64,000 nucleotides of DNA from JACJXF01 sp038316435 (lineage in GTDB: Bacteria; Bacteroidota; Bacteroidia; Bacteroidales; GCA-2748055), in assembly GCA_038316435.1 (NCBI GenBank), contig JBBQAQ010000001.1:176548-240547 (forward strand), read 5' to 3'. The translations under genes were made by a program, and so were the position numbers. Each line of letters opens with the position of its first letter. Position 1 is the stretch's first letter. A model generated the notes under the pieces. It was given only the letters and a program-made list of their open reading frames with translations. It had not been told where the DNA came from and did not search any database. Positions 44,677 through 52,829 of the stretch are shown here, piece by piece.

Positions 44677-45414
44677 TTATTCCTCCCACTCATTAACAAT
44701 ATTATCAATACACACATATGTTGGAGTATTGATTCCATAGGCCGATGTGTCGGTGGAAACAAAGTTAAAAATAAGATATTTTACATAACCAGCAGAACTT
44801 AGATCGTAATAATTCCAGTCCTTTGAAATATAATCCATCTCGTTATTGGAATTTGTATAATCTGCAAGTGGGATAGCGTTAAAATTCATGCGTTTTCCCT
44901 TATTATCAATAACTGACAAGTAAATACTAAAATAATCAGGATCGTTCCCTGTTGGCCCGCCAAATTTCTTAGCATAATCATTACCATTTAAAATGGTATA
45001 GTAAACATAAGTTGAATTAGCAAAACCAATATTTGTAATTTTTGCAGGAATAGTAAACTCAATAGTATCAGACGAAAAGGAATAAAGCAAAGCAAATTTT
45101 TCAGAACCTCCGCCAACGGAACCTGCAACACAACTATATTGGTTTGAATAATCCGGTGAAATTGTATCAATATTGTTTGAAACTGCGAAACCTGACCAAG
45201 CATTATAATCAAAATTGTAGTTGGTTTTAAAAACTGCGTTCCCTGCAACAAACCCATTGGTACCATCTGCTCCGTTATAGATTCCATTTTCATTTAAAGG
45301 AACGTCTTCAAAAGAAATAGCATCTGTTTTAGTGATCTTGTCTTCTTTGGTGCAAGAGGAAAGCATACTAATCAGGATAAAAAATATTGCAAAAAGGTAA
45401 TTAAATTGTTTCAT
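44677..45414 (-). CDS. DUF4465 lipoprotein, probable surface cobalamin-binding protein
   Basis: A lipoprotein of about 245 residues. The signal peptide MKQFNYLFAIFFILISMLSSC has a lipobox ending in LSSC; an upstream ATG at 45438 adds eight residues and is less likely. The mature part (TDAISFEDVPLNENGIYNGADG...FKTNYNFDYNAWSGFAVSN...NSTYVYYTILNG) is a beta-rich DUF4465 domain. Proteins of this class belong to Bacteroidota B12 loci, and the B. thetaiotaomicron BtuH proteins, which bind B12 at the surface, appear to be of this type. It is the first gene behind the cobalamin riboswitch. Confidence 0.82.
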   Translation of the reverse strand: MKQFNYLFAIFFILISMLSSCTKEDKITKTDAISFEDVPLNENGIYNGADGTNGFVAGNAVFKTNYNFDYNAWSGFAVSNNIDTISPDYSNQYSCVAGSVGGGSEKFALLYSFSSDTIEFTIPAKITNIGFANSTYVYYTILNGNDYAKKFGGPTGNDPDYFSIYLSVIDNKGKRMNFNAIPLADYTNSNNEMDYISKDWNYYDLSSAGYVKYLIFNFVSTDTSAYGINTPTYVCIDNIVNEWEE

Positions 45415-45570
45415 AAAAGAGGTATTAACTAGTTTCATAAAAGGATAATTTGGATTTTCGGCTCATTATTATAAGCCATCTTTCATGAATTTTAGGAGTA
45501 AAAAGAGGAAACAGTTGATAATAACCTTCTGATTTCCAGCCCTTCTTCCCGAAAGCTACGAAAAATGACA

Positions 45571-45752
45571 CACATCTGGCAGGTCTTCTGACTTTCCTTT
45601 CTCCGGAGGCCTTCCCATCAAATTAAAATTGACAGTGGCGGAGATTTTCCCAGAGAACATTCAAGGATTACAGCAGCGGGTACTGTGCAGGAATTCCATT
45701 TTTTGTGGTCACCTGCTTCCCTCTTCGTCCTGCTGAATGAAAACAGCAGGAA
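45571..45752 (-). promoter_or_regulatory. Cobalamin (AdoCbl-type) riboswitch
   Basis: Read on the minus strand, the conserved elements appear in order: a hairpin near 45729-45750; GGGAAGCAGGTG; CCTGCACAGTACCCGCTGCTGTAA; GCCACTG (core); GGGAAGGCCTCCGGAG; and the closing GTCAGAAGACCTGCC at about 45578-45594. This order and spacing are those of cobalamin riboswitches. The expression platform is the roughly 150 bases before the DUF4465 start. High cobalamin should switch off the downstream genes, which encode uptake functions. Confidence 0.95.
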
Positions 45753-45766
45753 ACCAGATTATTTCT

Positions 45767-45774
45767 CAAAAGTA
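45767..45774 (-). promoter_or_regulatory. Promoter box of the riboswitch transcript
   Basis: The minus strand reads TACTTTTG 15-17 bases before the first riboswitch helix, placing the transcription start just upstream of the aptamer. No clear -33 box was found. Confidence 0.45.
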
Positions 45775-46138
45775 AGAATTAATCCTTCAATATTAATAAG
45801 GCAGAAAAGAAAAATGGTATGGATTTTTAAACAAATGTGTTCTCAATCCAAACAGTCTGTATTCTTAATACTTAGGACACAAACCTATTCATAATTGTTA
45901 ATAAACTTAACTAAATCGCAAAGGGTTAAAGTCATAAATAGGTAAAGAAAGCTTTCATAACTAACATACTTTTAAAGTTTAAAAGATGATTATTACGTAA
46001 AGCAGAATTCCAGACAGTACTTAAGAAGGATCTTATCATTTTTGAAACTTTCATCGATTTTCATCATTTATCACTTAATTTCAACTAGTTTTTAATTATT
46101 TATAAAAATTTTATTTGAATTTCTTGCTATTTTTGTCC
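45775..46138. other. Spacer between riboswitch and PAS pseudogene
   Basis: About 360 AT-rich bases. No gene, RNA or strong hairpin was seen. TATTTTTG at 46128-46135 resembles a plus-strand -7 box but lies only three bases before the PAS gene ATG. Confidence 0.4.
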
Positions 46139-46670
46139 ATGAGCAGTCAAAATTTCACGATCAATAGTCAAAAGCATCCCATTATAAGCAATTGGAAGCC
46201 TTTTGAAGAATATAATTCCACCGATCCCAAATTAAAAGCAGAAAAGCTTGTTGAACTTGGTATAAATGTTTCTGATCCGGCGATTTTAGGGATACTCACA
46301 AAAATTAATTTCCAAAATTGAGGCTGCAAAGCTTTATTCAAGGGGATTAATTGAAAGTAGCATAGATATGCTGTTTACTATTGACATTAATGGAATTATA
46401 ACTGATATAAATGAAGCAGTAGTTTCTCTCTTAGGTCTGGATAGAGCAACAATCATAAATTCAGAATTTTCGAAATTTTTTCAAAACCCTGGTCAGGCAA
46501 AAAAGGGAGTAGAATTAGCCTTTTCACAAACTCAGGTTAAGAATTATACGCTCTCAATGATTTCAAAAACAGGTGTTATAACAAAAGTGTCGTTTAATGC
46601 ATCCCTCTATAAGAATCAGAAGAATGAGGTGCAGGGGATATTTGCTATTGCAAGGATAATGGAGAATTGA
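46139..46670 (+). pseudogene. PAS-domain protein interrupted by a frameshift
   Basis: Frame one begins MSSQNFTINSQKHPIISNW and reads ...VSDPAILGILTKINFQN before a stop at 46321. The next frame, read from about 46295, continues smoothly as LISKIEAAKLYSRGLIESSIDMLFTIDINGIITDINEAV..., the usual linker and PAS start, to a stop at 46670. The break lies at the A5 run near 46301-46306. A single-base change would join the parts into about 177 residues. No kinase domain follows. It is either a decayed signalling gene or, less likely, a recoded one. Confidence 0.7.
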
Positions 46671-46691
46671 TGATTTTTTGGATGGTAATAT

Positions 46692-47492
46692 TTATTGCTC
46701 TTGGAGAGTTTTCTGAATTTTTTCCCAAGTAATATTCGATAATACAGGGATAATATCCGTGGGCTCCCCTTTTCTATATTGCATTAAATATTCGGCTCTC
46801 GTTTTTGAATCAGGATGAGTACTAATCCAAGAGAATTGTGAGTTAATCTCTGGTTCTGCATTTGAAAGCCTGAAGAGAAAATTAGCAAAAGGCACCGAAC
46901 TAATTTTTGCATTTATTAAATAATCTGCAGCTTTAATATCAGCTTCTTTTTCAAGCTTTCTATCGTAAGCTGTTGAAGATAAGATTTTTGTGGCTTGTTT
47001 TGCAATTTCAGAACCACTGTTACCCGAAGAAATTGAAATTAGGGCAGTAAGACCAATTTCTTTCCCTAGTTTTTTCATTATATGATTGGATTTCATATGG
47101 GCAATTTCGTGACAAATTACACCAACAAGTTCTGATGGGTTTTCACAATTTTCAATAAGACCTGTATATATTATCAAATGTTCATCTGGTAAGGCAAATG
47201 CATTAACTTCATCCTTGGTTACAATATGAATTTTCAATGATTCCTTATCGAAATCATTTGCATCACAGATACGATTTACCAGACTATCGATCGGGCTCAA
47301 AATTTCATAATCACTAACCACATTATCTGAATGTTGAAATACATCCCAGAATAACTCCCCTAATTTTTTCTCGCTAATTTTCGACAGTTTTTCAAACTTT
47401 AGCAAAGTCATCCAGTCTACCTCGCTTAATGCAAACCAGGTAAAAAAGAACAGAACAATTATACCAATGCCCTCTATTACGATTTTTTTCAT
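46692..47492 (-). CDS. M48-family metallopeptidase
   Basis: A 266-residue membrane-anchored zinc peptidase. One N-terminal helix (about 5-25) precedes the protease domain, with the zinc motif HEIAH in VICHEIAHMKSNHIM and the third ligand in EKEADIKAADYL. The closing STHPDSKTRAEYL stretch is typical of M48 proteins such as BepA or HtpX relatives. It is the last gene of a four-gene run with TM2, DUF2752 and DUF4870-like membrane proteins, starting one base after its neighbour. A role in envelope quality control is plausible. Confidence 0.9.
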   Translation of the reverse strand: MKKIVIEGIGIIVLFFFTWFALSEVDWMTLLKFEKLSKISEKKLGELFWDVFQHSDNVVSDYEILSPIDSLVNRICDANDFDKESLKIHIVTKDEVNAFALPDEHLIIYTGLIENCENPSELVGVICHEIAHMKSNHIMKKLGKEIGLTALISISSGNSGSEIAKQATKILSSTAYDRKLEKEADIKAADYLINAKISSVPFANFLFRLSNAEPEINSQFSWISTHPDSKTRAEYLMQYRKGEPTDIIPVLSNITWEKIQKTLQEQ

Positions 47493-47493
47493 T

Positions 47494-47925
47494 TCAGGGT
47501 TTACAGATTAAGTTTGTTAGATCACCGTAGAACCACCATTGCACATGCCCTCCTTTTCGTGTCTGAATTGCAGTATAAATTGTTCCTGCAAATTCAGTAA
47601 CATTAAAAAAGAAAATTGTTAAGAGGTAGGCTATATAATTATTGTTCACAGTTTCTGAACCAAAGATTATGGAAATGGTCCACCAAAAACCAAAGCTGTT
47701 CATTAAAAAGAGAGAGAATTGTGATAACAATGCCTGCATGCAATGCCAACGTACAAAATAGCTACCCTTTCTATTACCAATGTAAAAACCAATGGTGGCT
47801 AGAAGATTAATTATAGGTAGTGGTAATCCTGCTGTGACGGCCAAAAGAGACATTATGTAAGAATTTGATGCTTTTTCAGCCTCATGTTCTCCTGGTTCAT
47901 AGGAAAATCTGCCTACTTTAATCAT
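47494..47925 (-). CDS. DUF4870/Tic20-like membrane protein
   Basis: About 143 residues from MIKVGRFSYEPG. Three to four hydrophobic segments (about 20-45, 60-85 and 95-115) and the pattern FVRWHCMQALLSQFSLFL recall DUF4870-type proteins. An ATG at 47946 would add seven residues. The 47925 start overlaps the DUF2752 stop as ATGA, which favours it. The protein probably lies in the inner membrane; its function is unknown. Confidence 0.72.
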   Translation of the reverse strand: MIKVGRFSYEPGEHEAEKASNSYIMSLLAVTAGLPLPIINLLATIGFYIGNRKGSYFVRWHCMQALLSQFSLFLMNSFGFWWTISIIFGSETVNNNYIAYLLTIFFFNVTEFAGTIYTAIQTRKGGHVQWWFYGDLTNLICKP

Positions 47926-48338
47926 ATTTCTTTGTATATGTTCCATATCCAGTTAGATATAATTAGAATAACTGCAGGTATTGCAACACTTTTTCTCCGA
48001 AAAAAAACTTCAGCCTTTTTATAAAACAAAAACAAGCTTTCTGCTTTTATAAATAAATCTACAATAGCCCAAACGGGAGTGATTACTATGGTTAAAGCGA
48101 GTATTAGTCCGATGGGATTTATAAAAAAAGCTTCCAATACCCGCCCCTGAAAAATCGATAAAACTGATCTCGTTGATCCGCATGATGGGCACGGAATATT
48201 TGTTACATGCTTAATCAGGCATACTTCAAAATCATTGTGACTTTTGTTTGTATGATAAAATGAAAAAAGTAGCCAAATATACCCTACCAGACAGGATATT
48301 AGAATAAAAATGTAAAACTTTTGTTTGCTTGCAACCAT
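47922..48338 (-). CDS. DUF2752 membrane protein
   Basis: A 138-residue protein with three hydrophobic segments (about 8-28, 68-92, 110-130). The DUF2752 signature is clear: KHVTNIPCPSCGSTRSVLSIFQGRVLEAFFINPIGL, with the CPxCG pair. The start codon overlaps the upstream TAA (TAATG). The family has no firm function; the CPSCG motif suggests metal or thiol chemistry at the membrane. Confidence 0.87.
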   Translation of the reverse strand: MVASKQKFYIFILISCLVGYIWLLFSFYHTNKSHNDFEVCLIKHVTNIPCPSCGSTRSVLSIFQGRVLEAFFINPIGLILALTIVITPVWAIVDLFIKAESLFLFYKKAEVFFRRKSVAIPAVILIISNWIWNIYKEI

Positions 48339-48676
48339 TAATAGAGAACTCTTTGAAGTTTTTCCATGTTTTTTTCACGGGTTGCGCCCATAATCAGGAA
48401 CCAGTCAATTATAGTCCAAATTCCAATGCCGCCGCATGTTAAGAGTTTTGCAATTCCAAGTCCAGTATCACCGATAATAAAGCGATCAATACCAAATGAA
48501 CCGGCAAGGATTGAGACAATAATACTTGTTGTGGGGTCAACAAATTGAATAGTTGAAACAAAAATCCATCTTGATTCATCCATAGCAATTAGTTTATCTC
48601 GGATTATTCCAATGTGATGACTTTCAAAAAACTTTGCATTTGTCATGATGAACATGTCTACTTTTTGAGCTTCCAT
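48338..48676 (-). CDS. TM2-domain membrane protein
   Basis: A 112-residue protein. The second half is a TM2 domain: TTSIIVSILAGSFGIDRFIIGDTGLGIAKLLTCGGIGIWTIIDWFLIMG, two helices joined by a short DRF-containing turn. The N-terminal 40 residues are soluble. It is the first gene of a four-gene run (TM2, DUF2752, DUF4870-like, M48) joined by overlaps or single-base gaps, so the products probably act together. Confidence 0.9.
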   Translation of the reverse strand: MEAQKVDMFIMTNAKFFESHHIGIIRDKLIAMDESRWIFVSTIQFVDPTTSIIVSILAGSFGIDRFIIGDTGLGIAKLLTCGGIGIWTIIDWFLIMGATREKNMEKLQRVLY

Positions 48677-48793
48677 TCTGTAAAATTCTTAAACTGTCCT
48701 ACTCTTATGGCTTTTCGGAGACGCCCCGTTTTTATTGGTTCCTGGACTCCACTATGTTAAATATCAAAAATAGAAATAAATTTCATTTATACA

Positions 48794-49786
48794 TCAGAAC
48801 TTATTTAACATAAAAGATTCGATCAGATTTCCCATTTCTTCTTTATCCATTGTTAACTTAAGGTATGAATGATTTGAATTTACACTAGAAACCCATTTAT
48901 TTCCTCCGGTTTCATCTGCGTCGCAATATCCGCCTTCTATCCTATCCCAGTATATTCCTGCTCCATTTCTCACTGCATAAAGCACTGCTGTTTGATCGAA
49001 ACTGGCATTATCCAGAATTTTCCCTTTGAAATTGTCTTTAATCCATGAAGCATTTTGGCTAAAGTGCATAAAGCCTATATAGAGAGGAGTTTTTGGGGAG
49101 ATTGTATTAAAAATTTCCCCACTTTTTATTGCTGAACCAACTTCAAATCCTGAAAATATAACAGGTACAGTTAAATTATGAAGTACATATCGCGTAACCC
49201 CGGGCATATCTCCATTAAAATTCCATTCATTTGTTCCTTCAGTGAACTGACCTCCCATGATTACAAATTCCTTCACTTTTTTTTCAATTAACTCTTTTCC
49301 GGAAAGCGCTGAATAAGAATCTGCCTGAGAATTAATTAAATTCTGAATATTCATTAATGGACCAACCGTTACAATTACAATGCTTTTATCCAAACTTTCG
49401 GCTAAAATTTTACGGTAAAGGGCTGTTGCATCAGGAACATCATTCTGACTCAAGACATGTTCAAAATTATCAGCAATCGCTTTGCTGTAATTCCAAGCCT
49501 GAACGTTAGATTCACCTTTTCTGGCTCCCATAGGAATATTAGGATGTTTGTAATAGCGATTAACAGCGTCCATTGCAGGAATAGCATATTGCTCAGTTGT
49601 CCAACACATTATGGCAAGGAGTTCACATTCACCTTTGCTCATAAAATTATGAAGCATTACCAGTGCGCCGAGGTCGTCAACATCACCTCCAAAATCAGTG
49701 TCGAAAATAATTTTCTTTTGAGAAAAGGCAGTGGATACAGTGAGAGTAATAGCTAAAATACACGACAAAAAAATGTTCTTTTTCAT
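48794..49786 (-). CDS. Secreted nucleoside hydrolase-like protein
   Basis: About 330 residues. A signal peptide (MKKNIFLSCILAITLTVSTAFS) directs export. The calcium/active-site motif of inosine-uridine nucleoside hydrolases is seen right after it: FDTDFGGDVDDLGAL. Later motifs are TVGPLMNIQNLI, MGGQF, WNFNGDMPG and the C-terminal Asp in ASFDQTAVLYAV. An upstream ATG at 49837 adds 17 residues with no signal character. The extracytoplasmic location suggests scavenging of nucleosides or related glycosides. Confidence 0.88.
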   Translation of the reverse strand: MKKNIFLSCILAITLTVSTAFSQKKIIFDTDFGGDVDDLGALVMLHNFMSKGECELLAIMCWTTEQYAIPAMDAVNRYYKHPNIPMGARKGESNVQAWNYSKAIADNFEHVLSQNDVPDATALYRKILAESLDKSIVIVTVGPLMNIQNLINSQADSYSALSGKELIEKKVKEFVIMGGQFTEGTNEWNFNGDMPGVTRYVLHNLTVPVIFSGFEVGSAIKSGEIFNTISPKTPLYIGFMHFSQNASWIKDNFKGKILDNASFDQTAVLYAVRNGAGIYWDRIEGGYCDADETGGNKWVSSVNSNHSYLKLTMDKEEMGNLIESFMLNKF

Positions 49787-49837
49787 AATATATAACGTTA
49801 ATGAATTTAAATCATTTACTATTTCCGAATTGGGCAC

Positions 49838-50119
49838 TTATTTATCACGTCTGAATTTTCTCCTCTTTTCAACTTCCATTTTTCCCAAGGAATATTGCAC
49901 GATTAACCTGCCACAATCATTTTTCCATTTCATCAAAAACTCTTCAATAATTTTTGGATATTTTTTCCATAATCCCCGCAGCAAAGTACCTATTCCTTTT
50001 TGCACAAATTTTGATTTATCTAGCATCAGTGGCTGAATCAAATATAATGCTTTCTCAGGTAATAAATCCAACTTAAAATTTCGTAACAGTTTGCAAATCT
50101 TATGAACGTGAATTATTTT
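49838..50119 (-). pseudogene. C-terminal remnant of an AlkD-type DNA glycosylase
   Basis: An open stretch of about 93 codons, beginning after a stop near 50120, encodes IHVHKICKLLRNFKLDLLPEKALYLI...DKSKFVQKGIGTLLRGLWKKYPKIIEEFL. This matches the last HEAT-like repeats of DNA alkylation repair (AlkD family) proteins, which are about 230 residues. The first two-thirds are missing and no start codon with upstream homology is seen. It ends directly before the nucleoside hydrolase gene. Confidence 0.6.
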
Positions 50120-50203
50120 TTATCCTAACAAAGCAATTAACATTTTTCATTCCGTCCACATTCCTAAAAAATACATAAATTTACCCTTCTACAATTAAAT
50201 ATT

Positions 50204-52207
50204 ATGGATCAGAGTAAGGCGCAAGATAGAATATTGAAGCTAAGAGAGGACTTAAATCGTCATAATCACTTATATTATGTTCTTAATCAGCCTCTTATAA
50301 CTGATTTTGAATTTGATCAAATGATGCGAGAATTAATAAATCTGGAAAAAGGTTTTCCTGAATTTATTGATCTGAACAGCCCGTCACAAAGAGTTGGCAG
50401 CGATCTTAACCTTGAATTTGCACAGGTAAAGCATAATTATCCTATGATGTCATTAGGAAATACTTATTCACGGGAAGAACTTGAGGATTTCGACTTAAGA
50501 GTTAGAAAGGTTGTTACTGGCGAATTTGAATATGTTTGTGAGTTGAAATACGATGGAATTGCAATAAGTCTAACGTACATTAATGGAAAACTTGTAAGAT
50601 CTGTAACCAGAGGAGATGGTGAACGAGGCGATGATGTTACCCGAAATGTCAAGACAATCAAAAGTATTCCTTTAAAACTAACTGGGTCCTTTCCTTCAGA
50701 ATTTGATATCAGGGGAGAAATATTTCTACCAAGGGAAGGCTTTGATAAGATGAACCGACAGAGGGAAGAATCTGGGGAACAAGTGTTTGCTAATCCACGT
50801 AATGCAGCAGCTGGAACACTTAAACTTCAGAATTCAGCTATGGTTGCAAAACGACCTCTGGATTGCTTCCTTTATTACCTTGCCGGAAATGCTCTCCCCT
50901 CGCCATATCATTATGAGAGTCTTGTAAAAGCAGCAGAGTGGGGATTTAAAATCCCGTTGAAATACATGAAAAAGGCTGAAAACATTGAAGAAGTATTAAA
51001 ATTCATTGAGTACTGGGATACCGGCAGGAAAACTCTCCCTTTTGAAACGGATGGAGTAGTGATTAAAGTAAATTCCTATGAGTTTCAAAAACAACTAGGG
51101 TATACTGCGAAAATTCCCAGGTGGGCTATAGCATATAAGTTTAAAGCCGAACAAGCTAGAACAAGACTTAACAGTATTTCATTTCAGGTTGGAAGAACAG
51201 GTGCAGTTACTCCAGTAGCAAATCTTGAACCAGTTAGTCTTTCTGGAACAGTTGTAAAAAGGGCTACTTTACACAATTCAGATCAGATTCAATCTCTTGA
51301 CGTAAGAATTGGAGATTGGGTTTATGTTGAAAAAGGTGGTGAGATCATTCCTAAAATTATTGCGGTCGATCTTAATTCACGGGATGCAACCAGTGTTTCC
51401 TTTAACTTCCTGCAAAACTGCCCTGAGTGTAACACACCCCTAATGAAGAATCCTGAAGAAGCAGCCCATTACTGTCCAAATACATATGGATGCCCGCCTC
51501 AGATAAAAGGCAGAATCGAGCATTTTGTTACTCGAAAAGCAATGGATATAAGCATTGCTGAAGCAACAATCGATCAATTATTCAGACATAAAATTATTGC
51601 AAACATCGCTGATCTTTATAAGGTAGAATATATGCAATTAGTTATGTTAGAACGATTTGCTGAGAAATCTGCGAATAATCTCATTGAGAGCATTGAGAAT
51701 TCCAAAAATGTTCCTTTTACAAGAGTTTTGTATGCTCTTGGGATTCGTTTTGTAGGAGAAACTGTTGCGAAAAAGTTAGCCAGACATTTCGGTAGTCTTG
51801 AGAAAATAATGCTTGCAAGTGCAGAAGAACTGATGAATGTTGATGAAGTTGGTGAACGAATTGCAGGTAGCGTAGTAGAATATTTTAACCATCCCTTGAA
51901 TAAAGTAATTGTTGAAGGACTGAAATCATCTGGATTACAATTTACGATGAGAGAAAATGAAACGTTAAGTTTGAGTCAGAAATTATTAGGGAAAAGCTTT
52001 GTGGTAACAGGAAGTTTTGAGAAGATTTCGAGGGATGAATTGAAAGCTTCAATTGAACAAAATGGTGGAAAAAATCTATCGACGGTTAGTTCGGGAACCA
52101 ATTATCTTTTAGCCGGAATTAAGCCGGGTCCTGATAAAATAAAAAAAGCTGAAGCATTTGGAATACCAGTAATTTCAGAGGATGATTTTACTGAATTGCT
52201 CAAATAA
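50204..52207 (+). CDS. ligA: NAD-dependent DNA ligase LigA
   Basis: A 667-residue ligase. The adenylation Lys is Lys115 in CELKYDGIA. Domain order: Ia (NAD binding, HNHLYYVLNQPLITDFEFDQ), adenylation, OB fold (VGRTGAVTPVANLEPV), a four-Cys zinc finger (CPECN...CPNTYGC), helix-hairpin-helix repeats and a C-terminal BRCT domain (GKSFVVTGSFEKISRDELKASIEQNGGK). All are intact and the length is normal. A small hairpin with six T follows the stop. Confidence 0.97.
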   Translation: MDQSKAQDRILKLREDLNRHNHLYYVLNQPLITDFEFDQMMRELINLEKGFPEFIDLNSPSQRVGSDLNLEFAQVKHNYPMMSLGNTYSREELEDFDLRVRKVVTGEFEYVCELKYDGIAISLTYINGKLVRSVTRGDGERGDDVTRNVKTIKSIPLKLTGSFPSEFDIRGEIFLPREGFDKMNRQREESGEQVFANPRNAAAGTLKLQNSAMVAKRPLDCFLYYLAGNALPSPYHYESLVKAAEWGFKIPLKYMKKAENIEEVLKFIEYWDTGRKTLPFETDGVVIKVNSYEFQKQLGYTAKIPRWAIAYKFKAEQARTRLNSISFQVGRTGAVTPVANLEPVSLSGTVVKRATLHNSDQIQSLDVRIGDWVYVEKGGEIIPKIIAVDLNSRDATSVSFNFLQNCPECNTPLMKNPEEAAHYCPNTYGCPPQIKGRIEHFVTRKAMDISIAEATIDQLFRHKIIANIADLYKVEYMQLVMLERFAEKSANNLIESIENSKNVPFTRVLYALGIRFVGETVAKKLARHFGSLEKIMLASAEELMNVDEVGERIAGSVVEYFNHPLNKVIVEGLKSSGLQFTMRENETLSLSQKLLGKSFVVTGSFEKISRDELKASIEQNGGKNLSTVSSGTNYLLAGIKPGPDKIKKAEAFGIPVISEDDFTELLK

Positions 52208-52219
52208 AAAAAATATTGG

Positions 52220-52246
52220 AGAATAAACACAGCCTTATTCTTTTTT
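52220..52246 (+). terminator. Short intrinsic terminator after ligA
   Basis: AGAATAA (52220-52226) and TTATTCT (52235-52241) form a 7-bp stem with an 8-base loop, followed by T. It lies between ligA and the next gene on the same strand. The stem is AT-rich, so termination may be partial. Confidence 0.4.
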
Positions 52247-52259
52247 GTATTATTGTATT

Positions 52260-52811
52260 GTGAAAATATTCAGGAAATTGCGGGCTTCCCAAGGGGAGAA
52301 ATTTCTGTCGAAAAAAGCTAAATGGCTAGTTAGACAGACAAAAATACAGAATTTTAATACAGCCAAAACTGTTGGAATTCTTTTTGATGCTGGTGTTTCT
52401 GATGACCTTAAACAAGTTAAGGAGTTCGGCAAATACCTTGCAAATCTGGGTATTGAGTTTTCCGTTGTAGGATATCTTGATTCAGAAATAATCAGCGATG
52501 ATCTTCTTTTTTTAGGAAATATAACTATTTTCTGTCAAAAAGATCTGGATTATTTCTTCCGTCCTTCTAATCCTGATGCATTAAATTTTATGTCAAAGAA
52601 ATTTGATATTCTCTTTGACCTAAGTTTAAAAAGGACATATCCTTTAAGATTTCTTGCCAGCCTTTCGCCTTCAACTTTTAAAGTTGGTCAATATAAAGAG
52701 GGCGATTCAATGCTCGATCTTATGATTGATATTCACAGCAAGCCAAATCTGGAATTTTTAATTGAACAAATTAAGAATTACGTTTCTTTACTAAATAACC
52801 CACAAGCTTAA
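52260..52811 (+). CDS. DUF6913-like conserved protein
   Basis: About 183 residues starting at GTG (VKIFRKLRASQGEKF); a TTG at 52245 would add five residues. Features: a basic N-terminus, a central FDAGVSDDLKQVKEFGKYLANLGIEFSVVGYLD segment and KFDILFDLSLKRTYPLRFLASLSPSTFKVGQYKEG. This matches a Bacteroidota-only family of unknown function with alpha/beta architecture. It precedes dapA by 18 bp and is likely co-transcribed with it. Confidence 0.8.
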   Translation: MKIFRKLRASQGEKFLSKKAKWLVRQTKIQNFNTAKTVGILFDAGVSDDLKQVKEFGKYLANLGIEFSVVGYLDSEIISDDLLFLGNITIFCQKDLDYFFRPSNPDALNFMSKKFDILFDLSLKRTYPLRFLASLSPSTFKVGQYKEGDSMLDLMIDIHSKPNLEFLIEQIKNYVSLLNNPQA

Positions 52812-52829
52812 TCCCATAATTTCTTTTTT

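Noticed and set aside
45685..45894. Plus-strand frame of 69 codons
   Set aside because: It lies over the minus-strand cobalamin riboswitch and has no recognisable protein features.
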